A DNA stretch of 64,000 nt from the NCBI GenBank assembly GCA_963556145.1, contig OY744465.1, forward strand, positions 4,774,001-4,838,000, written 5' to 3'. The first letter of the stretch is position 1, and each line of letters opens with the position of its first letter. The notes beneath the pieces were generated by a model. It did not search any database. It was not told the DNA's origin and worked only from the letters and a program-made list of their open reading frames with translations. Origin of the DNA: Hygrocybe punicea (taxonomy: Eukaryota; Basidiomycota; Agaricomycetes; Agaricales; Hygrophoraceae). Below are positions 31,789 through 42,699 of this stretch, in pieces. The position numbers and the translations under genes were made by a program.

Positions 31789-33547
31789 ATGGCAATCATA
31801 TCTCCAAGAAGTACCAACTACGAAAGGCTAGAAGGCGGGATGGGTCCAAGTCGAACGGGAAAAAGGAGGTTCGGATGGAAAAAGTTTGCTATAGGAGCTG
31901 CGATAATCGTTGGGCTTGTATGGGTTTTTGGGCCTAGAGTACGGAAACAGTTGCCATGGGGCAGCAAAGAGTCGTCCGGTTCGTCTTAACGCTGTTCATA
32001 CTTGAACTCCCGTTTAGTTTCATTCAGATGCATTGCAGACGGACGACATCCCGCCAGCGAACACGACACAGAAAGCGGTTCGCCCGCCTGTTGTGCCACC
32101 TATCCAAGACGATACCAAGGCGCCGCAACCCCATCCGACATCATTTGCTACGGATCCTGATCCCTCAAAAACGGTCTATTGCTCCGTGCCGTTCAAAGAA
32201 TCCTTGTCTCTCGTGCAGTACGCCCTCATGATCGACGCCGGTTCGACTGGTTCGCGGATCCATGTGTACAAATTCAACAACTGTGGACGCTCGCCAACGT
32301 ATGAATACGAGACCTTCAAAATGACCCAGCCAGGTTTGTCCGACTTTTCGGGGAAGCCGTTGGAGGCTGCGAAGAGTCTGGACGTGCTCATGGACGAGGC
32401 TGTCAGGGTTGTGCCTGAGTCTTTGAGAAAGTGCACACCTCTCGCTGTAAAAGCCACTGCTGGGCTTCGACTCTTGGGAACCGCCCACAGCGCCGCTATC
32501 CTTGAAGCTGTCCAGGACAGACTGACCCAGAATTATCCTTTTCATTTGCAGGATGAGGGTAGTGTTGTCATCATGGACGGCAAGGACGAAGGCGTGTATG
32601 CTTGGCTTACCGCGAACTACCTGCTGAACACCATTCGCTCTGACTCACCGCCCGACGCACATTCATTGGCTGTGCTCGACCTCGGCGGTGCATCTACCCA
32701 GATTGTGTTCGAGCCCACCTTCTCCAAACCTGATTCCTCTTTGGAGGAGGGCGATCACAAGTATGACCTGACGTTTGGCGGGAAGCATTACGTACTTTAT
32801 CAGCATTCGTATCTGGGTTATGGACTCATGCGTGCGCGCAAGGACGTGCATCGATTAGTAGACTTTATGGCGTCGTTACGCAAAGGGTCTGGCGGTGGTG
32901 ACGAGGTCGTCAGTAACCCTTGTCTTTCAAAGGGCACGAGAAGGATCGTTGAGATTGAGGATGAACGGACTGGGGACAAGAGGAATGTTACTATGAGCGG
33001 AGAGGATATCGGTAGCTTCGAGGCATGCAACCGAGTCATCGAGCTCGTACTAGCGAAAGATGCGTACGTCGTCTCGAGATGCTTCCTCCGAAATAAAATT
33101 GTTATTTAAACTTATTACCCTCATCCCCCCAGAATGTGCAAAATGAAGCCCTGTGCCTTTGATGGTGTCTACCAACCATCTCTGCTAGATACATTCCCTT
33201 CGGGAAAGGTTCTCCTCCTATCCTATTTCTACGACCGCCTGCACCCGCTACTCGTGAACCCACAACTCATCACTGTCTCTACAATCGGCGGTTTGGCGCA
33301 AGATGTCTGCCGGGGGAAGCCCTCATGGATGAGGCTCTGGGGTGACAACAAGGGGGTCATGGAAGAACTAGAGGGCCGGCCCGAGTGGTGTCTCGACCTA
33401 ACCTTTATGCACGGGTTGCTGAGGTTGGGTTATGAGGTTGGGGAGCGGGAGTTGGCGATTGGTAAGCAGATTGGGGGAACAGAGTTGGGGTGGAGTCTTG
33501 GGGCGACGATTGTTATGGTTGGAGGTGATTTGACGTGTCGGATTTAA
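31789..33547 (+). CDS. GDA1: GDA1/CD39-family nucleoside diphosphatase (Golgi guanosine-diphosphatase)
   Basis: Hydrolyses GDP (and UDP) to the monophosphate in the Golgi lumen, supporting nucleotide-sugar exchange for glycosylation. Exons are 31789-31978, 32028-33063 and 33133-33547. It is a type II membrane protein: a basic cytosolic tail (TGKRRFGWKK), one membrane segment (FAIGAAIIVGLVWVFG), then the lumenal domain. All apyrase conserved regions are visible: IDAGSTGSRIHVYKF, VKATAGLRLL, MDGKDEGVYAWLTANYLL, LDLGGASTQIVFEP and GGTELGWSLGAT. CKMKPCAFDGVYQPSL is formed at the exon 2/3 region. Assignment to GDA1 rather than YND1 rests on the N-terminal anchor and length (about 546 residues). 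Confidence 0.92.
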
Positions 33548-33766
33548 CCACTTGCTATTTATCTGGATACTCTGCCGGAGGTACATAGATGGTTTCTTTT
33601 TAACTTATATCCTTCTCGGTGATAATTCTAGAATTCCGTTTCCATCTACCCAAGACTTTCTCGCAGGTATTGACTGCCCAGAAATTTATAAGAATGAATT
33701 AAAAAGAGCGATGTCATTGTTGGTCGTGTACGTAGTCGAAATCACGACATTCATAGGGCAAGTCCT

Positions 33767-34778
33767 CTACGAATAAGAGGGAAGTTCATCGCCATCACCT
33801 GGGCTCTGTTCAGGTTGTCCGAGATGCCCCTCAACCCTCCATGCCCGCTGACTGGCATCCTTCCACTTGAAGGGCGCCCCGCCAAAGTTGACCTCAAATT
33901 CACAGGACCCCTCTACTCCGATAGCGGCAAAGACATCGTGCTTCTCGCGGGGGAGATATACACCGGTAAAAGCAGGAGGCAGGCGGAAACCATTGTAGTA
34001 TAAAACATGCATGCTGACAAAAATTCGTAGCCGCAGCCGATGGTGACTCCCGGGAGTATGGGGTTGCATTTCAGGTCTATATAGTCACGGCCACCATCCG
34101 GATCTTCAAAGAACTTGCGACCATCATCGAGATGGAGTCCAGCACTGAGCCTATTCCATCCAGGAAGTCTCCAAGCAGGGTAGGGACGACAGGATGTGCC
34201 TATTTCGTATGGATTCAATTCACCACATTTCCATGGAAATATGACAATGAAGATGACTTACCAATAGCAATGATACCGTCCATGCGCTTAATAGTGACCT
34301 CATAGTATACACCACGCTTACCTTCAACATCGTAAAGGCCTGCCATGAAGGGCAGGTGGCTCAAAATGCAAACGTCCTTGCATTTGGCCCCTGTTGCAAT
34401 CTTGACAACCCTCTGGGCACCTATCGTGACGTGTTGAATGTGTCCGACAAATCGAGAGGAAGTAGGCACATCGAAGCTCCACGCTGCACACCCCTCATCG
34501 TTGATCTGGCTGATATCCTTGGCGGGGAGCAGTTTGGGAGGGTCGAGAGGATGTTGGGCGCAGAATTGCTCAGCGGCAGCATATTCTTCTTCAGGAGCTT
34601 CATTAAAAAGACCGTATTGATGGGATGCTTCGGGGGATGGTGCCCAAGCAGGCGGTGGACCGGTGTTGAGTTTACTCACGGTGCCACTGCTCCCTGTGTA
34701 ATTTGTTGGTTTCGCTGGGATTGCTGGGTGACCGTTGGATGAAGCAATGCCCTGTTTGAAATAATTGAAAAGACGCAT
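33767..34778 (-). pseudogene. SPRY-domain protein with an apparent frameshift
   Basis: A SPRY/B30.2 protein of a fungal family related to SSH4/RanBPM-like proteins. Exon 1 is 34778-34262; an intron (GTAAGT, ending AAATAG) leads to exon 2 starting GTSCRPYPAWRLPGWNRLS at about 34205. SPRY landmarks: VYYEVTIKRMDGIIAIG, LHLDDGRKFFEDPDGG, GVTIGCGYEF, YYNGFRLPPAFTGVYLPR, FAAIGVEGSCEFEVNFGG and the C-terminal DELPSYS. Between GCGYEF and VSMHVLYYNG the frame shifts by two bases at a run of five A (plus-strand 34019-34023), with no room for an intron. It is either a real frameshift or an assembly indel; everything else looks intact. Confidence 0.7.
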
Positions 34779-35044
34779 ACTGAACTTGAGCAGCGCAGAG
34801 GGATTGATACAATGATACTTGTGAGGCAGAGCTGATTGTGTTTCAATAGTGCAAGAAGATGGTGGTTGTACTCTGGGACAATAATTGTATTTGGCAGTCC
34901 TAAATTTATTTAGGCTCGGTCTCAGTGCAACAATATGATAACAATATTTAGTATACTTGTCCAATAAATCCAACATACTGCATTATACAGTATGCTACCA
35001 TGCACCCTGTGTCAAGCTCGAATTTTCAGCGATAACTGCTGTAA
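34779..35044. other. Upstream region of the SPRY gene
   Basis: A short AT-rich spacer between the SPRY start and the RPC11 stop. No other gene is seen. Confidence 0.6.
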
Positions 35045-35594
35045 TTAATTTTCACGCCATCGGTGGCCACATGCTGTACAGCTAGACCGTGTGTGAGTGG
35101 CATATGCAGGTATAAGCTAGAGCTAGAGTGCAATACCGGTAGACTTCAAGGTTGATTTCTAGTCAGCAAGCGTAGCACGTCGCCAGGAGCGGGATGACTT
35201 ACAGATGGTCATAGGCTCGTCCGCGGATCTGATCTGCAGCTGATAGAAATATGCTTGGTCGTTGTTACACTTATCGCATGATGCTTTGGGGTACGCTAAA
35301 GTCAGCGACAACAGAGACGGATGAAATGGGAAGTTTTGCGCACCCGCCGTGGCATCAGCGTGTTTCCACATCTCGTCTCCACCCAAGACATCGTCAACTT
35401 CTTTGCGTTTAAGTTTTGTTCTGGACGTCATCTGAAATAAATGATAAACAACATGGTGCCGCTGGGGTACGGTTGGTTATACGCACTTGCTTGTTGATGG
35501 GGAATTCGTATGCACAAGTATTGCACGCCCATTTATTGTAACCTGATTCAGTGGAGATAACCAAGAAATTCGCGCAAGTTGGACAAAACAGCAT
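35045..35594 (-). CDS. RPC11: RNA polymerase III subunit RPC11 (RPC10/POLR3K), with a 7-nt microexon
   Basis: Small TFIIS-like zinc-ribbon subunit of RNA polymerase III needed for RNA cleavage, termination and reinitiation. Exons on the minus strand: 35594-35487, 35431-35344, 35295-35203, 35143-35137 (7 nt) and 35081-35045, giving 110 residues, the same length as the yeast protein. The N-terminal zinc ribbon is MLFCPTCANFLV...WACNTCAYEFPI, then MTSRTKLKRKEVDDVLGG. The C-terminal ribbon is CDKCNNDQAYFYQLQIRSADEPMT followed by FYRCTACGHRWREN, which contains the QIRSADE catalytic hairpin. The residues FYR can only be built through the microexon TCTACCG. All introns are GT-AG and 49-59 bases. Confidence 0.93.
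35137..35143 (-). other. RPC11: Seven-nucleotide microexon of RPC11
   Basis: TCTACCG on the minus strand, preceded by ...TTGAAG and followed by GTATTG. Splicing T/TCTACCG/C gives TTC TAC CGC (FYR), the residues expected just before the CTACGHRWREN zinc ribbon. Without it the reading frame reaches a stop before the second half of the zinc site. Confidence 0.85.
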
Positions 35595-35779
35595 ATGACC
35601 GGCGTGAAGGATCGGGATTTACCGATCAATCCCGGTGAGAATAGGACATTTTGTCAGCGATTCTCGTAGATTATAATGTAATGTTTCGTTTGAAATACAC
35701 ATTTGGCCGGAGGGCATATGATTTTCATTTGACATCGATTGAAGATATTATTCATGTATTTCGACCGTTCTGTCTCTAT

Positions 35780-38630
35780 TCATATTCCCTTTGTCCCGCC
35801 CCCGCCGCTCCTCGCCCTGCTTGGCCTGCCCCCGCCCCTTCCCGCTGCTCCCCGGTCCACCCCTCGCACCGAGTCCCTGTCCCCAGGCATGCGGAATATC
35901 CCTTCAGATTTGGTGCCCCCAAGTGCAAGGATGCCGTCTGCGAGGAAGGGAAGAATGATCAGGACTTTTTGTTGTGGGTAGTTACACTCTTGCAGACATA
36001 TATTCGCATCCAGTGATTCCCCAAAGGTTGACGGATTGAATACAGCGTCCTAATCAAATGAATTGTCAGATATTCACTCGTACAGACGAAGCCGAGGTGA
36101 ACAAGCACTCACCGAGGCAGTCTCGATCTTGGCAATGGAAGGCGGTTTGCCTCTTGGGCCCTTCTTGGTGATGAACGCCAGCCGCCGGAGACAGTATTTA
36201 GCCATGATATCGACACGACCCTCTTGTTGTGTCACCTTCTGCTACATGTACGAGAACAGATATGTCTCGAAGTTCTTGGATGGCGGGAATGTGATGAGAA
36301 GCACACAACAACGCTGCATTCCCCTGAACATACTCTCCCTGTTAAAATGCGGGCGTTCCCAGCGACGGATTGACAACCTGTAAAACACACAACGAAGAAG
36401 AGGACGTACGGATTCGGATTTCCACTCAACTGCTTCATCAGTTGGCAATAAATCTTAACCTGTAGTTCCCCATGCGTCAGTCCTTCGGCAAGGAGCCACC
36501 GCTCTTCCTCCAGCAAGCTTACTATGCTGCTTGCCAAAGAGGTAGTCGACCCATTGTGCGCGGACGGGTTGTCGCCTGGCACACGCACGCAGACCGAGCG
36601 CTCGCGATCGCGATCTCCCATGATGCGCTGGATCACTTTGAATATCTTGACAGCGTCTTTGCCCAGCGAGCGGTTCAGCATGAGCAGCGGCGAGGTCAGC
36701 GGGGCCTAGCACACGACGTCAGCAGCTGATGGGCTAACGAAACTGTGGAAAGGAAGGACGGATTAGGAAGTGTGGAGGAACCTTTTGCCAGGTCATCATT
36801 TGCGCAACGGGTATCCTGCGCCTGAAGATGAACCCAGTGCGGTGGGTAGAAAAGTATTGCTTTGCGTATTCGGATTCAGAGAATTGCTGGATGTCCATGG
36901 CGAGGTCTTGTGGAAGAATGGGATACGTCCTGTAAATCGTTCGTGAATGAGAGGATCCGAAGCATGAGTCAGTAGATCGTACCCAGAACTGAGAGTCGCG
37001 GTTGGCGCCTTATGCACCTGGGGCGGTGGCTGGACAGGGATCGGCCTGCCATTCGTGCGGTTATTTATGGGGCTCATGCTCAAAGTCGCCTCTGCGAAGA
37101 GTCGATGAGAATTATATACAACTTTGTATTTGAGAGCACCCGCCACTGTGCTCAATGAGACTTGATGCACTCACCGTGGTTCAGTATAGGACCGCTAATC
37201 TCTTTTCCGCCGACTGAAGGTGAAGACACACTCCTCCAAATGTTGTTATTCGTTGGCGCTGCAGGAGCAGGTCTCCGTGGAGAAGGTGGTTCCCGCCTGT
37301 TCTCCTTCACTGGCGTACTCGGCAGGCTTTGAGCTCCGTACGTGCTACGTGAGCGACCACCAACCCCGTTCTCCAGACGTCTCGGGTTGGTCGAATGTTG
37401 GCTGTTCTCAGACACAGATTGTTTTTCGGAGCTCGTCAGCAGCTCTACTGCGGCATTCAAGCTTTGCGGCGCCGGAGAGCGGCGTTGAACGTAGGGAGAC
37501 GACTTTGCGCGGACACGCGAGATGGAGTCGGGGCTCGGGAGGTTCCCGTTAGTACCTGCTTTATCATTATTCGAGTTGTTAGGCTTGCCATTCAGGCTCT
37601 CCTTGTGCTTGAGAATCGACTCGGGGGGCGTCGACCCCGTGCCTTGGACGGGTGAGGGTGGCGCGGACGTATCGGTGACGTCAGGAGAACCGGGAATGGG
37701 AGGGAGATGTTGGCCAAGCCCGTGCCCATGGAACCGCACGCTGCCACTGTGCAAGCTATGGAATGGGTCACTCGAGGAGGACCGTCGAATGGGCGAAGCT
37801 TGCAACTTGCCCGGAGAAGCACCCTTTGCCGTCACTGACGCAGTACGCACAGGAATCTGTGCGCCCCGCACCTGGGATTGATCGGGCTGGGTTACAGAGG
37901 GCTCGTTTTCGTTGCGATAGGATTTTGAGTGTCGGGACGGGGGCTGATCTGGGGTGACGAGGATCGAAGCAGTCGAATTTCGTGTTGGAATCATGAAGTT
38001 CGTGGATAAACGTCGTCCCAATGTGGTGTTCTACCGTGAATATCGTCAGATAAGTTTCCGGTGCTTGATAAACAAAGAAATATGAGGAATGAAAGCGCTT
38101 CTAACCTGAATGATGCCTAATGGAATGACGAAGCCCTCCGGGCGTTCCCAAACAGTTTCTCCGGTTGGTTTGGTAATAGTAAGGCAGACCGCGAGAGTCG
38201 TCGGTCAACTCCCACCACTCCCCATCGAGAATAGGGGGCAGACTGTGCAAGGACGTCAAGATCCGTGCACCAAGGTAACAAATATCCGCAAAAACACGCA
38301 CACAAAGTGTCCTACAGGCGGATCCCAACTCACCTGGCCTGTGGCAGGGCATGCAAAAAAGGTGTCTGGGTCTAGTGCGAAGACGAAGTAACATAGTTTG
38401 TCAGCGGTGTGGCTCAGGGGCTAGAAAAAAGCTTGTGAATACCTGTGGGTCGACGAAGAAATTGGGGACTGGCGAAGGTGGTTTTGGTGGTCGAGGTACT
38501 CTCTGACTTCCGCATGTCCGTTCACGGGGACCTTTCCTTTATCGGAGGATGTGGACGCCTGGCTGGATACCGTTGGGTGGACAGGGCTACGTTCTGGACT
38601 AGGTACCTGCAGAGCAACCGCCGTTGACAT
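35780..38630 (-). pseudogene. WW-MyTH4-RhoGAP protein gene, frameshifted and truncated
   Basis: Multi-domain Rho GTPase regulator of the CrossGAP/ARHGAP39 layout. A Pro-rich N-terminus precedes a first WW-like segment (DPDTFFACPATGQVSWDPPVG, about 38330-38375). The second WW starts GEWWELTDDSRGLPYYYQTN (about 38170-38230) but its second half, TGETVWERPEGFVIPLGIIQ (about 38105-38167), is in another frame: two bases are missing. A Ser/Pro-rich linker (38021-37180) follows, then a MyTH4 domain (LNRSLGKDAVKIFKVIQ, ELQVKIYCQLMKQLSGNPNP, ESMFRGMQRCCVLLITFPPS), and the start of RhoGAP (LPFLADGILALGG, EGIFRMPGDRDS with the Arg finger, about 35850-35930). After that only GC-rich Gly/Arg codons follow to a stop at 35782-35780, so most of the RhoGAP domain is absent. 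The exact first exons are unresolved. Confidence 0.75.
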
Positions 38631-39827
38631 GTTGTGAAGCGAGAAAAAGCTTATTTAACACAAAAGGAATGGAATTGGGCAGAGAATTGGTGTTCAACAT
38701 TATTGCCGAACCGTGTGTGGCTCACTGACGATTCGGACGGTGAGCTCGAGGTTGTGCTGAACGACGAGCAGCAGCGGTGTGTGAGTCTGACGGAGCGACT
38801 GTGACTGAGACACACCGTGAGTCGTCACCGGCTCTACTAAGCATGCTTGCTGGCAGTCGCAATGGTGTCTGGTCTGGTGATAAAGTCAGTGACTTTAGAT
38901 TATATGAATAACTTACGAGAACCTCAATCGATCGAGTCACAACCCAGTTATCTATTTCTCACGAATTTTGACTGCTGAAATATCTACAAATCCCTGACAA
39001 AATCTGGGCTCCACATTTACGTGTTAACAACAACCGTATTCCCATTTGCTCACAGTTTCCAATTCTCTCACTGGCACGCCATCTCGCCTTCCGATCATTG
39101 CCGATCCAACATGCATCAACTGCCAGCTCAATGTGTTGCTGCCATGTTCATTGGCTTTTCCTTCCAATCTACATACTGTGCGCCAGATAAAAAACAGAAA
39201 TTCTGTGAATTGATGTCATCTTCCACCGGATTTTTCCTCATACTAAATCACCCTTCAGTGTCTCACCAGCAATACTACTTGCCCAACATGCTCACCACGT
39301 AATGATCTGGGTGATCGATCAGTCTTCAGCCTCGTGGACTCACGTATCTCTGATCCCAACTTGCTGGACATACTACGTCCTTCATACTCCTTGAAAGTAA
39401 ATACAGAACCGAGGCCTTGCGGGTGGCGTTCCAGGTTGGGCTATCCCGCTTTTTCGGTGACTGAATGTTGGCCCAAAATCTCCGACACTCCCTCATGGCC
39501 CTTACTTATGATCCTTGTTTGACGGTGAATTTTCATTTTTGTGTGCTTCCGGACTTGTTTACCCATCCTCCGCTCATGTGACAGGTACGCATGGACCTTT
39601 TCACAAACTGAACATGCATAGGTGATGGAATCTGCCTGCGTCAACACATCAAGTAGATAAACGGATGCTATCCGAAAGAAGAGATGTCGGAGTTTGCAAG
39701 ACAGTGCATGAGTTGGGATGCATGAATGTGAGGACGAGGGGACCTGCCAGAAACAAACGGTCAGACCTGCAACATCGCCAAAGGAGACTATAACTGACCA
39801 GTTATTATGGTCCTACAGAAATTAACG
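38631..39827. other. Intergenic region without a supported gene
   Basis: Short open frames only (60-93 codons), none with family features. A minus-strand piece near 39450-39640 has a CSVCEKVHAYLSHERR segment that might be an old transposon fragment. It contains the putative promoter of the WW-MyTH4-RhoGAP gene on its left. Confidence 0.5.
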
Positions 39828-41276
39828 TCAAAGCGACCTCGTTAGATGAAGTACCCAAATCGATTGTTCCTGATCGAAAGTCAAGCCGTTGAACAATGTC
39901 TTGCCCCGTAGGTAATCGACGCGTTTTAGGCCTTGTTTCTTATTCCATGCCGTCAAACCAGCGCATCTTTCACAGCGGGATTCGAACGCCCGCTCGCATG
40001 CCCGTTTTTCTGACGTCGGTATGCAGGACAGTTCGCTGGCCGACATTGGTCGATTAAAGGTATTATGAATCTCCCTGAAGACGTCGCCGCAGCGGATGAG
40101 GTTGCCCTCGGAGCAATTGATGACGACGTGCCATTTCGCCCACTTGGGAAGGTCGTCGCATCGTAGGATCATTTGCTCCACATCGCACGCTGTCTTGTTG
40201 AGCTCCTTTGAGTTCAACGGACGTCGGGGATAGACGTTGTCGAAACAAACATTGGAATTGTTGTCGTTGATGTCGGCTGCGAGGTCGAAGTGTAGCGGAG
40301 GGTGACCCAATTTTTTTCGGAGACAGTAAGGGATCAATTGCCAATGAACCGAGGTTGGCGTCTCCTGCTTCATGGGAACTATCGGTGAAATTTACCAGGT
40401 TTTCGACGATTACTCAACGGCTGGATGAAGGAGCGGGAAATCCACACACCTATCGACACGTTCACCTCCATGAGCTTGCATTTTGGGGTGACTCCTCCGG
40501 TCGTTGTCGATGATTGTGAAGATCCTGATCCGATCAGGATTTTAACATTTATCTACGGTCTAAAATCTACTCGGACGAAACCGACGATGACTTACCGGTG
40601 AAACTTGACTTCCTGGTTCTGTACCCGTCACCGGTCGCCTTGCATAATCGGGAATCATCTATTTGGATGGTAAGCTTAGCCCTTTGCGCCTGTAGGACAT
40701 TATGGGATCGGATCACCGAACGATCTCGCCTTGCGCTCAGAAGTAGAGGACCCGCCCCAACTTGATGAAGAGGACTGCGAAGAAGCTGATCCGATCGGAT
40801 AACGATTTCAGCCGACAATGACGTTGATGGCGAGAAGAATGAAATTACCCCACGGCAGGTCGTCTCCCCTCTGTTCTGTCGTATAGGATCCTCCCCAGGA
40901 TGTCGATCCGGACTGGGAAGCCACTGATCCGATAAGATCCTCAACGCCTATTCATGGAGAAGGGACAACGAGTGAAGCACTCACCGCTCGTAATGGAATC
41001 ACTTCTTGTCCGGGTCTTTAGAGGCTTGCTTTCGGTGTTCGATGCCTCTCGCGTGAGGGGGAAACTTTTATCGGGGTAGGCAAACACATCCTTCATCCTC
41101 GAGTTCGCAGCATTGGCCTTCTTGTCGGTGGCGGCTGTCCGTTTCAAGGGTGAAGTTGCTTTCGTGAGGGAATCAGATTCGTAACCCCGTCCTCCAAACG
41201 ACGGTAGCGCAATACTCTTTATCTTGGGGGTTATTGGCGTCGAGCTGCGAGCGGGTGCCTTGCTTCTCTTGAACAT
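39828..41276 (-). CDS. DUF6699-domain protein (function unknown)
   Basis: A basidiomycete-specific protein family of unknown function. The likely start is MFKRSKAPARSSTPITP at 41276, a basic Ser/Thr-rich exon ending near TRSDSITSG (about 40982). Middle exons carry Ser-Gln-rich segments (IGSVASQSGSTSWGG, IGSASSQSSSSSWGG, IGSGSSQSSTTTGG), and the last exon holds the DUF6699 core: VHWQLIPYCL, LHFDLAADI, NVYPRRPLNSKELNKTACD, WHVVINCSEGNLIRCGDVF and IHNTFNRPMSASEL, ending at 39828. Exon joins in the middle (40380-40940) are not certain. The three related Ser-Gln segments look like a duplicated exon or tandem repeat. Confidence 0.7.
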
Positions 41277-42699
41277 CTGGAGAGGTCGGATTGGATTGCG
41301 GTCTTCGTTGGAGGTCGGGAGAGAGACGGGGAAACGCTTCCGCGTGTGGGGATTCTGGGGGGGGGGTGAGACGACTTAGGCTGTGGTCAAAAGTGGGCGA
41401 TTGAGCACCAGGATACTACATGAGTGCCATGTGTCTTAAATGTGTTACCTGGTCGTGACAAAACAAGGCTGTGATGTCCGAGCCTCGTAGACCCTCGGGT
41501 CCCACACAGTCTGAGTGCACGCAGCTTTATAGCAGGAGCGACACAGAAGCGGACACGATCCCCTCAAGCACAACACGAGGCGATGGGTCCCAATAATATG
41601 TCCAAACATTTGGCAACCAATTGAAATCGCGTAATTCAAGTCCTCTCACGTGAGCGTAGAGATCACTCTCGCAGCCTGAGCCTGCTTGCTGCCCTTCGTC
41701 CTCATTAAAGCTTCAAGCTTCAAGGGCGTCTTGGTGGTGGCGTACAACGTGAAAACAAGGGCACAGTCATTCCATTTCGGGTTTTCGCAAGTCGACTGCG
41801 GAACTCATACTCGTTGTATCTAACTTCCTCTGGCGCTTGCAGTGGAATGCCCACTGAAACCCACGATCAGTGCCTCCGAAGAGCCCCCAAGCACTCGGTT
41901 TATTTGCTTCTTAGTATCTGGGATTTCCTCATTTTCGATCCAAGTGATCTTCCCCGGTGCACATTTCATTCTCACGAGGACCTTTGACGACATCACATGC
42001 GATCTCACCGGTCTTTCCCCCTGATTTTGTTTAAATCTCAGTCGCGGGGGAGGCCTCTATGTTATGGTTCAGGAGGTCAAACAGAACTGCTACAGCTGTG
42101 CTCAGCATGCTGATATCGTACTTACACGTGCCTGAACACCTCAAGCTTCATCGTTCTCCCCTCAACGAGGCTCAGGAAGACGGAAGGACGATCTTTACTC
42201 CGCAGGAATTTCAGGTGTAGAAATCTGGCTTCTCTGGCTGAAATCGCGAGCAGACACATTGATCGTGAACGTCAACCACGCGGAGTCTGCTAGCTTCTGC
42301 TTTCAAGGAGGTTTCGATAAGGTCAGATTTTCTTCATAAAGCTTGGTCTCCGCAGTTGAATATAGTGCACGCACAAGCCTTTTAACGCGGAAACGTGGAG
42401 GCCGTCGCGACTTCATGAAACTTGTAAGTCCGTTAAAAAGTACACTCGACTTGAAAGGCAAACTACACCGTCAATCTTCCCTCCTCTGAACTGACAAAGT
42501 AATTTTAGGTGCCAACACCACAGGGCCACGGCACTTGGATATTGGATATTGAATATTGAATACTAGCACTTGACGCCTTTCAGCGGCGTCTGTAGATATC
42601 GGATCATGTAATCCCTGTGGCGTGCGCGCCAATACGATAACATTCGGCTAACGCCGAGCGCAAAATCTATTTTTTTAATTTGTGGACCGTGTTGTCAGT
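41277..42699. other. Divergent promoter region between the DUF6699 gene and NOP56
   Basis: No gene is supported. It contains a G-run/C-rich patch (41358-41367), the Alu-like AAGCTTCAAGCTTCAAGGG at 41708-41726, and a pair of near repeats TTGGATATTGGATATTGAAT (42536-42557). The short open frames on either strand (41820-42024) have no recognised family. Confidence 0.5.

Noticed and set aside
37152..38021. 289-codon Ser/Pro-rich minus-strand ORF as an independent gene
   Set aside because: It starts at a TTG in the middle of NTTLGRRLST, directly after an intron acceptor, and is the linker between WW and MyTH4 domains.
39441..39647. CxxC segment CSVCEKVHAYLS as a zinc-finger gene
   Set aside because: Only one Cys pair, 68 codons and no neighbouring exons; at most a transposon fragment.
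39965..39990. tRNA B-box-like GTTCGAATCC on the minus strand
   Set aside because: It codes for the conserved RAFESRC segment of the DUF6699 protein; no acceptor stem, D arm or anticodon arm can be formed around it.
41438..42024. Short ORFs on both strands between the DUF6699 gene and NOP56
   Set aside because: 60-64 codons, no conserved motif, no partner exons; treated as promoter region.
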